Source of the DNA: Babylonia areolata
Lineage: Eukaryota; Mollusca; Gastropoda; Neogastropoda; Buccinidae
Direction of reading: 5' to 3'
NCBI RefSeq assembly: GCF_041734735.1
Contig: NC_134887.1
Coordinates: forward strand, 28,017,792 to 28,081,791
Length of the DNA: 64,000 nucleotides
Shown here: in pieces, positions 34,301 through 48,500 of the stretch
Layout of the letters: each line of letters opens with the position of its first letter
How positions within the stretch are numbered: position 1 is the first letter of the stretch
Position numbers and translations under genes: made by a program
Notes under the pieces: model-generated
Told to the model about the DNA's origin: nothing
Seen by the model: the letters and a program-made list of their open reading frames with translations, nothing else
Databases searched by the model: none

Positions 34301-37300
34301 GGAGAGAAGGGCAAAATGACGTAAGCTTAGCGTCAGTTGAAATCTTTACACTGACGAACGATTAAACTGAAATCAAGTATGCTTCTAAATGAGTAAAGTG
34401 TGTGTGTAAGCACAACAAATATAATATTGTAGTGAACGATACAGATATTTCATTTAATGGATGTTTAGAGAATAGGTTTAGAATGGGCTTTGCATCAAAC
34501 TGGGAATGGCGTCACACATTCTGCGTGAGCCGTTGAAGACCGGCACGTTAGTTGTGAAAAAAGGCGTTTGCTATTCAGCTCATGCGTGAAGCAGTATTTT
34601 GAAGCCTGAGCTGAGTGCTTGGCAACAGATAGAAGGAAGCAAAGAAGATTTTGCTCTGCCACAAAGCTTATCTGTAATGCAATATAGTTCTTTGTTTTAT
34701 TTAGCTTCAGAGATCGTGGTGTTGAAGAACAGAGTCTTTGCTTTGTGCAAAAGAAAGGGAGCAAAGTTCTTGGCTTTCTGGTAGATTTGTTGATATTATG
34801 TGCCTTAAAGAAACCAGGGCTAGTGCAGATAGATAGGTTCATTTTATTATCTTAATAGTCTCTCAGAGACGAATGAAGAGGATCATACAAAAAATCTGAA
34901 AAAACAAGGCGTTTAACAGAGATTTAGAAAAAATGCTGCAACTCATATGAACTGATTGGCTTAAGTTTCGAAAAACCTGGTGGAAATCATGAAAGATGTG
35001 TTCTGATCAGTGTCAACGTACATCCAGGATCCTGTATTTTCAAACTGCTTGGACCTTTCCAGAGGAAATAGAAAAATGAACTTGGGGATTCTGTCATTAT
35101 CTGTGGAGACCTTAACGCAAGATCAAACACCAACCCACAAGGACTCGTCCGTGAAGAAATCATAGGAGAAATTCTTCAAGAATATCTTCGTTATCCATTA
35201 GCAGCCACAAATCCAACATGCCTTAGAAAGAGACAAAAAAGACAGTTACGATATTGTTGACATCGCCTTTACATGATAAAAAATTCAGAACAGAAATGAA
35301 TGCGGAGACACTTTCACATCAAGGCACCGCTCGCCCTCCCTTTAGTTTTAGGTCTATAAAAGCCAGAAAAAAAGTCCAGAATCAAATTCAAGAATCCATT
35401 TCAGCACATCAATGGAAGTAAGAGTACTGCACTGAACCTGATACAATTATTCAGCTGCTATGGTGGACTGCTGACACAGAGACAGCCTGGGTATTAAAAA
35501 GGCGTTCTGTGGTCAGACTGTGAAAAGAAATAACAAATCGTTGTCCTGACCAAAACTTTAATATGAAGAAGGAGAGAAAAAGACAACAAACATAACACTT
35601 CCATGCCAGAGAGAAGAAATGTGTGAATAGATTGAACGAAATCTAATGCAGTCTGGAATCGATCATGACATCATGATAGATTATATGAATGAAGTACCAG
35701 CGAAATGCAAGAAAGGGACTGCCCAAGGCCCAAAGTTTGCTATCAAGAGCCCTCTGAGTGAGACATATAATAGCGAGAAAACCTGCAAGAGACCTTGAAC
35801 AGGAGGATTTCAAAGGAAAGAAGAAACAGCATCAGTAATCGACATGGAAGTTACGTACAATAAAGTCCAGTTTACACAACCCATGAAGCTGCCACTGAAG
35901 AAAAGGGATAGTAGCAGCACTTCAGGAAAGATTCGTCGTCTTACATCTAGGAAATTGGATGTCCGCGCCATATAAACATTCCATTGTACAGCCACAAGAA
36001 TAACCTCTTTACCCTGTCCTTTATAACGTTTATACGAAATGACTCGCAGATCTGAACAACAATAGAATCGTTTATGTTCTTAATGTACTGGATGTCTTTA
36101 CCCTGTCCTTTATAACGTTTATACAGAATGACTCGCAGATCTGAATAATAGAGTCGTTTATGTTCTTAATGTACTGGATGTTGGCCTTGTCTTCAAAATC
36201 TTTACCAATACTCAAGAAAATACTGCAGCCTTAAGGAAACAGTTACATACTATTAACCAATGGTGTCAGCACATGACACAGGAATACACACAGCAAAATT
36301 TTACCTGCCTTCAATGCAGGCCGTACAAACGTTACAACATGTTAATAGGTTAATTCAATGTTTATTTCAGAGCACTAGAGGACGTGGAAAAATCATGGGT
36401 GGGACACGCAGAAGACATGATACAGCTTTATACCAGCTGCAAAATCTGAAACAAACAAATGAATGGAAAGAATACCAACATACTTCAAACACCTCTGCAA
36501 GACAATCATATCACCCATGCTCGAAAGACGTTGTCGAAAATGGCCAGAGGACAGGAATGATCCAGAAGCAAAACAACTAACAAAAATTAAACATCAAAGA
36601 ACAGGACATTATCACACAAAGTTCACCTGGTTCATTCACCAAGATTAGGTCTGTTGAAGATACACTGTAAAGAAAAAAATGGCGTTCTTCTGCATGCAAA
36701 GCCACTACCTCCAGCGTGGCAATGGAAGTTGAAGCAATGAAACATGCTTTCCAGTGGCTGTCGTCCATACGTATGCCTGCAAATAAACATGCATAATTCT
36801 GACTGTACTTTTATGAACCTCCTACAAACAGTGAGATTGGGAGCACTGAGTGGCATGTTGCAATATGCAACATCCATATGCAAAAGCTTACATGCATGTT
36901 CAGCCGTTGGCATGCAGGTGCATGAGCGATCTGACAGACTTGCCGGTAGCACAACAACAATACACAGCTTACATGTTTTGAATTCTTAAGGAATGTAAAA
37001 AATGACTTCAAAATCTAGGCACAAGGCAATTACACCATCAATCAACTCAAAGTAAGAATGACAAAGAGAGGGAGCAGCCGTAAGTCTCACCTGAAAGGAA
37101 GAGTAAGTGCTCATCAAACGAATATTGGCATCATTTGCAAACCAACAATGGGCAGACTTCTTTAAACAGGAGCAGAGTCTTTCTAAACACAGTTCATAGG
37201 AGTGTATGCTGATGATGTTCATGGCCTTGGAGACATTGGTGGGAGTGTTTGTGATCACAGTGGCAGTAAGTGTGTGTGGGTGCGGAAGTGTAGAGGTGTG

Positions 37301-37731
37301 TGTGTGTTGTTGTTGTTCGTGTGTGTGTCTGTGTGGATTGTGGGACCTGGTGTGTGTGCGTACGCACGTGTGTGTGTATTGTGGGAGTTAGCTAAAAAGA
37401 TGTTCATGTGCCTTATTTTTTGTGGGATGGGTGTGACGTGTGTGTGTTTGTGTGTGTCCTTCATGAAGGCAGGTAACAACAGCAAGGCATTGCAAGCAAA
37501 GTTCACGCTATCGTGCACCATCCCCCGCAGTAGGAAGAGTGTAAGTCTGCAATTGCTATACATTTTTTTCTCCAGACACCCCCATTCTACTCCCATTCTC
37601 ATACTACCACACACATACACACACACGCGCGCGCGCGCGCTCACACGCTCAACCACACGCTCAAACACACACTTGCACATGTGTATGTATATACCTATAG
37701 CCACAGCTACCCATCCGTCCACCCACATCAG

Positions 37732-37772
<41 letters not shown>

Positions 37773-37993
37773 AACCACACGCTCAAACACACACTTGCAC
37801 ATGTGTGTGTATATACCTATAGTCACGGCTACCCATCCGCCCACCCACATCTGTTCACACACACTCACACACACACACACACACACGAAAACTCGCAGGT
37901 ACAGTATTTGGACACATATGCACACACTTAACAAACACACACACACAGACACACACACACACACACACACACACTTTCTATCTCTGTTTCTGT

Positions 37994-38049
<56 letters not shown>

Positions 38050-38837
38050 GTGAAAATTATCCACTTTAGAAAATCATTCTTTTGAACTGTTTGTAAAATT
38101 ATTTGGCTGTCAGATTCAACCTGTAACAGCTGAAATATGGGGTCTCTATGAATAAGCAATTCACTGTGAAAAGGTACATTTATTTGCATTGAAGAAATTT
38201 CTTGGAGTAACTTTGATATGCTAGCTGAAACCTCACCAATTTAGATACTCCAAGAAACATGAAAACATCAGTTGTCTGTTTTATCCAAAACTGGACGAAT
38301 TGCATTTTATCCTGTTTGTGCCTGATATAAAACGTTACGTGAATTACATATTGCAGAAAGAAAATATGCCCGTCCAAATACTTTGTGACTGACGTTGCTA
38401 TTTTATGATGCAATAATGTGTTATACCACCTGCAATATTGCTGTCAAAAGCATTTTCGTTCACCAAAAAATATCACTACACCTCAACCTTACTTGATTCC
38501 TGTTAATGTATTCATCTCTTTACTGTAAAGCTTACGCTAATTTCATAGACGAACCATCAAGCATGTGTGTATGAGTTGCCTCTTTCCCTTTCAGGCACTA
38601 TGGGTCACAGTTATTCTCCTACCCCTTTAGCCTCCATCTTCAGATGCCTGTGCATGTACCCCCTTTCGCCCCCTTCTCCACTGTTTCTCATCATTTGACA
38701 TCCTTGTTTCGCTTATTATTTTGATGATATGTTTTTGTGTTTCCTCCTCACCCACATTCCCACTTGACACGGGTAGAATAGACTAACCATTGAAGAATTT
38801 GAGTTCTCTTCCCCCCCTCCCCCCGCACCCCGCCCCT

Positions 38838-38868
<31 letters not shown>

Positions 38869-39655
38869 TTGTGAGAGAACAAGAGAGATGAGAGAGGGAT
38901 GGAGGGAGGGGGTGGGGCTTCTGGAACTGCTTTCATAACTTGCATTTCAAAAACATGTTAACTTTTGTTCATACTCCTTAACACAGGGCTTTGGTCTAAA
39001 ATGAATACATTTTAATTCTGAATCTGATTCTTTCAGCGTACAGTCACACTGATGGTGTGTCCTGTGGATGAGTTTGATCCGGAATTCAGCGACACTCTGA
39101 GAAACGTTTCTGTCACTGAAGTAAGAAACCAAACAACAGAGCTTTCTTGTTGTTTGAGTTGTTGATGTTACTGTGTTTGTTATTGTCTTTCTTCTCCTTC
39201 CTCTTCTTCCCCTTCCTGCTCCTCTTCTCCTGTGAGGGGATCTGAAGGAGAAGCGAAGAACTGAGACAGGACGAGTGAAAAGAGGAATGGTCAAACGAAT
39301 AAACATTCATCTTTACCTTTAGGACGAGTGAAAAGAGGAATGGTCAAACGAATAAACATTCATCTTTACCTTTTCCACTCGTCTCTGTCTTCTGTCTGTC
39401 TCTCTCATGCTTTTTTGTCTGTTGAATATGTTGTTGTAGTGTATGTCGGTTCGTTGTATTTCTACTTCATTTTCGTCATTCCCTTTTCTCAAAATGGCTT
39501 TTGACAACATGTCGTGTCGTGTCATGTCTCTCTGTCCTTCCTTCATTCAGTGTCCGTCAGTGTATATCTTTTCTCTCCCTTTTATCTTGCCTTACGTCTC
39601 TCTCTCTGTTTTGCTTATCTCATTACCGTTTCGTTTATCTCTCTCTGTCTCTTTC

Positions 39656-39705
<50 letters not shown>

Positions 39706-40246
39706 TCTCTCCCTGTTTCTCTCTGTTTCTCTGTCTCCTCCCCTTCTCTCTCTTTCTCACATATTCTCTCTCTTTTTCTCTCTCCATTTTTTTGGTATCA
39801 TATACATACATATGTTTGATTTTAAGACACTTGCAGTTTACTATTTCTGGATTTAGATTCTGAGAATTTCTGATTTAAACACATATAGACATCGTCATAA
39901 ATCCATCTGTCATTCTGAGGTAATATGCCCTTTCTGTAAGGAATCCAGAGAGGATGAATTTCAATTTGTTTAGAAATGTTTCGTCCTGATTAACGTATGA
40001 ATGCAATTCATTCCCCCGTATATATTATGCATATCCATGTTTATTTCGACAATGACATTGAATCAAGAAAAATCATTAAATAGTTTTGCTTTGTATTTTT
40101 ATAAAGCATGAAATTCAAAACAGATAATTATATATCAGTTTCTTGGTAGTTGATAATGCAAGAAGGTGCGCTGTTTATATCAGTGAATGCAATGACACAT
40201 GTTAGATTGTTATTGCTCCCTGTTCATATATGGTTATGTCGAATAA

Positions 40247-40297
<51 letters not shown>

Positions 40298-43200
40298 CTG
40301 TCTGTCTCTGTCTCTCCCTCATTCTCTCGCTTGCTCGCTCGCTCGTTCTCTTATGGTATCTAAAAATGAAAATGTCTTGGACGAATGTGATTTTATGTGT
40401 CTGCGAAGAATTGAGCCATTTTTGGATGTAACCATGTGCCTTTGAAGTACACATTTTGTTCACTTTTGTTCAGAATCTAAGTTGGTATTATGCTTACTAC
40501 TATGTGATACCCCTTTCAGAGGGTGTCTCTCCAGGCGTGCTTATCAGTGGCGAGACATGGGACTCAGTCACTGGATTGTGTCAGTGCTAGAATCTGGGTA
40601 CATGCTGCCTTGGGTGGATGACTGTCCTTGACTAAGAGCTTCTCCTCTCTATTTGTCCAGCATGGAGGAGCAGGATCGCGTCTTAGAAATCTCCCCATTG
40701 CTACTCACGTGTGTAAAATCGGAATACATGGATCCAGGTGAGGTGTTTTATGCCCATCTGTTTATAATTCCAAAGGCTTGTGGAGGACGGTGAGTGATCC
40801 ATGGTCTCCCCTTAAACCAAGGTCAGATTCAAAATGGACACACGGGCATATATTCGATATACCATTCTAAGGGTCACTGGGCTACTTCTATCAGCATGAA
40901 GGATGCTTATTTCCAGATTCTTATTCACCCTGCATCTCGCCGGTGCTTGAGGTTTGTGTGGAGGGGCAAAGTCTTCCAGTTCCCTGCCATCCCGTTTGGT
41001 CTTTGCCTATCCTCTTTCCTCTTCACCAAGCTGGTGAGGGAATGGTGGGGTCGCAATCCATGTTTCTCTGTATGCACCCGAATGACTGACTTAACCTGGT
41101 CCAGTCACAGGTCCTGTGCAAGATTCACACCTACAGGATACTAGGTCTGTGCTCTCAGCTGGGGGTCGTTACGTTCTCTCCCCTAGTGAATCATTCAGCT
41201 TCTTTGAGATTAGATACGACACACCGTCCATGGCAGTCCCCCCCGCCCCAACACAGGAACGCGCGGATCTACGAGTTGACCTTTTGTCTTGGTCCAATAT
41301 TGTTCCTCCCACGCAACAGCGAGAACTTACACTTCTCTCTAGATCCCAATTGGCGGGGTTCTCAAGCGCCAACCTCGACGGAAGCTGAGACTTTGACATG
41401 ACCTTGGGATAAACAGATCTGTATAAGCGAGTGATTCCTTGAGACGACGAACGAATGTCTGCTCTCCTTTTCTGGCTAAGGGGATGCCAATAGCCTCACT
41501 CGTCATGTTGAACTCTTCTCAGAGTTGATATTTCCTATCTCTTTGACATATCATAAGCTTCGCTTCCAGATGACAAGAATAAACACGGTGATAACGGACC
41601 TGAACGGCAGTGTTTATGACAGAGACCGCTTCACTGGAGGAGGTGTACAGAACATCACATTGGTGAGGAGAATGGTACACCACACAGAAAGATCATACCC
41701 TCGCATTTGCATACGTATGCATTTTATGTAAGCCTACAGCCTTTTCATATGCGTTATTCACACGCCCTACCCCTCTTCCCTGTTCTCCCCTGGCCCCCAC
41801 CCACTGCCTCCCTCCTTCATTCCTGTCTGTCCTGTCTCTTCTTTTCTGTGTAGAATTTGATTCTTCATCTTTACCCCTTGGTCACAAGTAGTATATTTCT
41901 CTTTCTGTCTTTGTCTGTCTCTTTTTGCCTGTCTGTCTGTATGTCTGTCTCTCATATCACATGTATTTCGTAACGTGTAAACCAAGCCAGACCAGCAAGC
42001 AAAGCGCTCCCCAGGGACAGACCTTGACAAGCACTGACAGCTCTGGTCTTTACTTGCCACTGCTTTGGTTCATGCCCTGGCCTCACACTGTGCAGCAACG
42101 AGGGGTGGGAGGGGGCAGGCTGGGGTTGATGATCAATGACAGCGAGAAGCTCCTGACACAAAGGTGTCAAGCGCATATGCCTCCATTGTGTCGCCAGGGA
42201 GTGAATGCCAGTTCTGGATGGACCTGTGCAGGATAGACAGTTTCTGGCTCTGTTTTCTGGCAGGAATCATGGGCAGTTTCAAGTGATGACCTTGTCTCAC
42301 TCAGTCTCTGTTGCAAGGGCTGTAAAAAAAATAATGGATTTTTCACTCGAAGATTTTGGTTCCTTTGTCACAACATAGTCGTGTAAAACTGAAAATGTCA
42401 TGAGCGAACAGGTGGGTGGTCGTAGTCACTTGGTCACGTGTTGCAGGAGAACGGCACTGATTGGATAAGGCTGGACGGGACGAAGGTGGTGCTGACCAAG
42501 GAGATCCGGTTTGAGGAACTGGTTCAAAGCAGGCAGACCAGGCTTTGGTTCAAGCTGAGTGCCCAAGTAAGATCAACTTCTCTGAGTGTGAAGAACGAAC
42601 ACACACAAACACCGGGCAGTAAGGGAAACCAAAGATACGGAGAAAAGAAGCCACCAGTCCATTATTCATACAAATCAGTCTATCATGAAATAATTAATTA
42701 AAGTTTATTTCAATAACGATTTAGTGGCTTTCGGCTAAGGCAACAAAACCAAACCGAAAACACGGGTGGTAGAGGGCTTGTGGGAGTGGGGAGAAATGGT
42801 GGACATTTGCAAGTATATATTATACATGATAATCCGAATAATACTTTTGCCCACCATCAGAAATGAGTGTTTATCAAGCCGATAGATAGACCAGTTCAAT
42901 CCTAAACAATCTACATTAATCAGCATTTCATTTTGTTATGGTCTTAATGTAGATTTATCAATGTTTCAAAATTTCCCAGTCTTCACCACGACTTTTCGTC
43001 TTTGATAAATCGTATCAAACTCGACGAACGCATTTCGAGCGTCATACACGCGACAGTCACTCAGGCGGCCCAGTTATTTCGGCAAAATTACGATCGGCGG
43101 ATCGGACGCGTTCTGAACTTTGCAGGCTGAATTTTTATTTTCGGAAAGTGTGAAAACGTATGCTCGGTTTCAAAAGCTAACAGTGCTTCTCTCCAGATGA

Positions 43201-43641
43201 TGGCGAAAGTTAGCCTCTGTGTCTATAACCCCGAAAAGTCTTCAAACGGGCATGCCTAGTGCGAGGTGTCCAATTGACAAATTTATATTGTAAGTCAAGA
43301 AGTTTTCTTATTCAGATAATTGTTCGTGCAGGCATATGTATACACCAAAGTAACTTTCAAACTAGCAGACGTTCCTGTATTAACTTAATTAAGATTATAC
43401 TGCTATTAATCACTGTGTAAAAATATGAGATAAAACTGCTCTGTTTTGTGCATGAAATACTTAGGTAAATTGTGATATAATTTGTATGTCAATATTTTTG
43501 TACCCCACCCGTAATTGCATTGTCATTATAAATACAATGTGTGGGAAGAATGCTTGTGTTCTATTTTAAGCCAGATTTGGTTTCAACAAAGTATTTCCAG
43601 AGAAACTGAATTTGTTACAATTCACCATGGATACAACGCAT

Positions 43642-43710
<69 letters not shown>

Positions 43711-44648
43711 GTTTACACACATGAGACAAAATGATGAATGATAATGTGATACATATAAATGACATAAAACAAGAGAGGCAAGGCCTTCAAGACTCACTTA
43801 TGATACACATTTAAGAATAAATTGATAAAATAGAAAAGGATCGTTAAAATGTGTTCTGTATTTGTTAGTACAAAGCTTTGGGTAAAAAAAAAGAAGAAAG
43901 GCATGAGAGAAGATTTGAACCAAGCATACTCAGGTGGAATGAAATTGTCTTAGTCACAGCCCTATTGTGGATCTGTCAGTGACGTTAAAGAAATAACATT
44001 CAAACATGTTTTTTTTTAAGCATAATATATCAGTTGAGGTATTCAAAGTGATGGCGCTGTTTAAATCATGTTATTTTGGTATATCTTGGGCGTTTCAGAA
44101 ATTCTTTTAATTCCGCTATAAAGGAAACGTTGCATATCACTTCAAGCACACCGCAGCATTTAGCCGTTTTCTCTAGATCTGCAGAGATCCATGTTCGAAA
44201 GGCTTCGTTACACTCGCCGGGAAACTACGATGTGGTCGATTCAGTTTATCTTTTTATGTTCATTCTAGTTAATTCAGTATCCACTTTAAAAGATTCACAT
44301 GCAGTAAACACATCGATGACGTGGTTAGTGTCACTGTGTGTGTTCTGCCCAGAATTTGTATTTCTTTAAATTGCAAGCAGGGAAAATGATGTCATGCCGT
44401 CTTTTAACCAAATATAGCCAATACGTTCCGGCAACTGGGAAGCGGTATTATATATATATATATATATTTTTTTTTATTCCGGATCGAGCCTCAACGTAAT
44501 AAACCGTTAATGATCCGGAAATACGGCTCAAGTCGGGAGACTTACAACCTGTTATTGGTATGACTGTGAAGATCTTTTTCCTACTATAATTAATCCGAAT
44601 TTGGTATTGGCAGACAAAGTATTTCCAGATGAAATGAAATTGTTAAAG

Positions 44649-44690
<42 letters not shown>

Positions 44691-45521
44691 CCGAACACCG
44701 GGTTATAACGTACACTCGCTTTGTTTACACAAGTGAGTCAAACAATTGGGGATGGTAATCAGGATAGGGAGAGAGATTCGTTTTGAGTTTAACTGTCTTT
44801 GTGTCTGGTACCTAGACTGGGAACTAGATGAAAAAGTGATACATTTATTCAATCATTCAATCATTCTTTTTTTTTCTCATTTTCCCATCCCTTTTTTCCT
44901 TTGGTTTCTGGTACTTGGAATTGGAGGACAAAGTGATTCATTCCTTCAAATTTTCATTCTTTATTTTCTTCCCACTTTCTCACCCTCTCCTCATCCCTTT
45001 TTTGGGGGGATGTGGGGTGGGGTGGGTGGGGGTAATTTCTTTTCCCCACGTTTTTTTCAGTCAATAATGAAAGTGGCAATCACCCTCAGGGACGAGAATT
45101 CGGGGCTCACTTATGTAAACAATATGTCATAGGCCTGATTCGGGTTTTTGCTTTTTTGTCTCTTTATTGTTGTCATAACACACACACACACACACACACA
45201 AACACGCACGCATGCGCAAACGCAGGGACGCACGCTTTCATAAACACAAAAACTGGAAATACGTTCGTCGATTTCGTTACGATTTTTCAAAGACGAAAAT
45301 TCGTAATGAAGACTGGAAAGTTTGAACCATTGATAAACCTACATTGAGACCATAAAAAGATAAAAGGCTGATCAATGTAGACTGTTTAGGATTGAACTTG
45401 TCTGTTTCCGGTGCACAACTTTTCTTTTTCCAATGCAGTTTTATTTTAGTAAAGAAATCACACTGTATGAACATGACTGAGGTTATGTTTTTTATTTATT
45501 TGAAGGCAGACTGCAGGGGCA

Positions 45522-45577
<56 letters not shown>

Positions 45578-48500
45578 ACAGAGAGAGAGAGAGAGAGAGA
45601 GGTCGCTTTTCCTTCTTTAAACTATAGATGAAATCTGGGGTATACCTGATTGCAACGCCACAGTATTCACGTAATGAACTTACATTCATTTTCTTTGTGT
45701 TAGACACAAAATATAGAAGCGTGGACAAAGAAATTCTGCCTCATTCACAGCAAAATCAACTCGAGACATACATAAGATTAGTGACCAACAAAGCTAGGTT
45801 CAGATTGAGAAATTCGAAATTTTATAGGTTCACAAAACCCGTACAAATTTTGCAGGTTACACAAAGTATTCAGAGAGACTAGATGATTATACGGAGAATG
45901 TTTCAAAAACCTTACAAATGTCAGACATGTTCTTGAATGCAAATAGTGAAACACTGACATAGGAACAAAAAACTGAAGAGAAAGGTGATACCAATGCCGA
46001 ACCACCAACTCTCAGGAAAAAATGACAACTTGCACTGCAAGCTTCAGCTGTTTTGTTTTCAAAAGATTGCTACATCATGTGTGACAAAGCGGAAAATAGA
46101 GCCCAGTTTCTAAAACCCAGAGCTGTCAAATGGTGAGAAATGTGGTATAAATGCCTAAGACTCGATCAAAAGGCAGCTGCTCTAACCGAGGGAATTGTGA
46201 TCGTCTAAATATGTGACAGATCTTATGGCACGGGAAGCAGACTCCACAATTTTTTGGGGAAGGGACTTAATCTTGAGGCATGTGGATTGAAGAAGATACA
46301 AATCATTTACAGAGCAAAACGAAGCCCACAGTGATGAATTTGACCATGTGTGCTAGTAAATGGAAAGAGCATTGTTGACGAAGACGAAGTAGAGCATGTA
46401 CATGTGTATCAGTGCTGAGAGACGTATTGTGCATGCAAGAGTAACACTCCCAATTTCACAATCCAAACTACAGCACTGAACAATCTGCGACAAAAATAGG
46501 TTTTACAGATCCAAATAACGGAATGAGTGACTATACTCATCAGACATACACACGGGCCGAACCATTAAAAGTGCTTTTCTGCATCAGAGGACAGAAGGTT
46601 TGAAGAGGCAGCCCTTACTCCCCGCTGTCTCATTCAGAGTTACAGAGAAGCTCAAGAGAGTCCATGGCCACCAGCAATTGCGCTTTTTTGAGTGAATAAC
46701 AAAAGGCTCCTCATTTTGCAAAGGACTTTCTAGACATTTTCTGGCTGGAAAGAAAAATTCTCACGAAAGAAATACGGAATGACTGCCTCTTTTTCACAGG
46801 TGGGAAGTGGACTTGCGAAAGCGCTGCAATCCGCCATCTAACAGGAAGCACTAAGCTTGTCAGTGTACAAGCTTTGAATCATTTTGGCCACTGCGTGTCT
46901 CACAGTTGTGTTTTTGAACTGGAAATTGTAGTCTACTACAATTGCCTTTATAGAAGCAACATGCTGCCAGAAACCATCTTACCCGATGACATGATTCTTC
47001 ACTCCTGCGGAGACCATATTGATTTATAGATCTGGCACCACACTTTCAACACATGGAAGAGCCATCCAAGAATTAGCAAGAAAATCAGAAAACCAGGCCA
47101 AGACACCTGTGCTCCGTGATGCATAGCCTTCATCGACACACTCACCCAGCCTTCAGCATCAGCCTCCAGAGGTCCAGCCATGTTGCACAAACTGGAAGAT
47201 GGAGCCTGCACTCAAAATAGTTAACATTCAATCCCAATTCAACTTACTGCAGATGACCCTGCTATATTCAAAATCATGCAGATTCTTTCCAGATACACAT
47301 ATCAAGTGAGCAATCCATTACAGAACTCGCAGGTTGGGTGTCACTCACTGGAACGAATGTGGTCAATGTGCAGGAACAATTACCAGTTGATTTCAACCTG
47401 TTCTTTATCCTGTCACAGACAGTAAAATTGTGCAACACGTTCTGTATCACGTGTCACTGAACGCAGCTACATAACTGGGAATGGAGTATGCCTTTGTCCC
47501 GTTTGTCCTTGCAGTTGAAAAGAAAGCAGTGGTGGCCGCTTGACAAAATGAACAGTCCCAGAATAATGCGGCATGTCTTTGTACGTTTCACTTCACGTGT
47601 TCTTCCCTTGGTCTCTGGGAAAACTGATGATAGGAACAGGCTTTAGAGACATCATCGTTCAGTCGGGCATCTGCGCCAGTGAATCCTCCTCTGAGGTATT
47701 TGTGGCCGGGAAGCATAACAACCGTGCCATCAGAGCCCACACTAGTGTTGGAAGAAGCCCCAGGGAGACTTCTTCTGGGACAGTTTTTCAGAGACTCATC
47801 AGGTGCAAAGAATCTCTCCGAGGACGCTAATGGACATCTCAAAGTCCCCCAAAATGAAGAAGGTTTTTCAGTATGCTATTGATATAAATATGCGAAGTTC
47901 AAGGGAAAGGTTCTTGGTGGCAAGAAAGGAAAGGCGTCATGGTCTGGTACTGCACATGAACAACTCAGTGATCCTTTCTGTGATTCGATAGGGATGACTA
48001 CAGTTAAATTTTGCAATTAAGTATAAATTTTCTGTTATTTGTGTTGGCCACACCCTTCGCAACTGCCAAACACGGGACATTGACATTGTCTGGATTGTGG
48101 ATTCTTAAACCTCAACTGACGAAGGTTGAGAAATAATATATGGAGCTCTAAAAACCTAATCTTAGACTAATAGAACACTTCACTAATAACAACATACCAT
48201 TTTTTGATCACGTACTTTCGCGACAAAATAAAAACAATGCATTTTGAACCATACCCTGGTATATTCATACCGTAATTCATTTTTGGCAGACAGGTATATT
48301 TGGATGGGAATTTTATCCGGCAAACTATCGGGGAAAGCAAAATGACAACCCCCCCCCTCACCCCCCCCCACACCCTCCGACCCCCCCCCCCCCATATATA
48401 TATGTGTGTGTGTGTATGTGTGGTCAGGATTCGGAAGGACGTGTAGGCAAGGGGTTGATGATCGTTCAAATTGAAGACGTGGACAACCACCCTCCGTACT

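Larger units (their letters stand above)
26450..37850 (+). repeat. Segmental tandem duplication, copy B
   Basis: Collinear partner of 4690-16670, containing exons 1-4 of the intact cadherin gene. Compared with A it lacks the LINEs at 7897-10200 and 11660-12780 but carries its own at 27500-27725 and 32375-33965. 26450-28212 is its non-coding flank in front of exon 1, with CTA repeats near 26550-26588. Confidence 0.85.

Noticed and set aside
34495-34842. 115-codon minus-strand frame in intron 3
   Set aside because: No recognisable family, no splice or start context, overlaps a frame on the other strand.
37202-37822. Frame starting YADDV as a reverse transcriptase
   Set aside because: Nothing else of a polymerase follows; the frame runs through GT/CA repeats and only contains cadherin exon 4 in passing.
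45700-47000. Retroelement capsid-like Cys pattern in intron 8
   Set aside because: Only isolated Cys/His words appear, with no consistent frame or known domain order.
47573-47991. Overlapping small frames in intron 8
   Set aside because: They overlap on both strands, show no domain, and lack a coherent exon structure.
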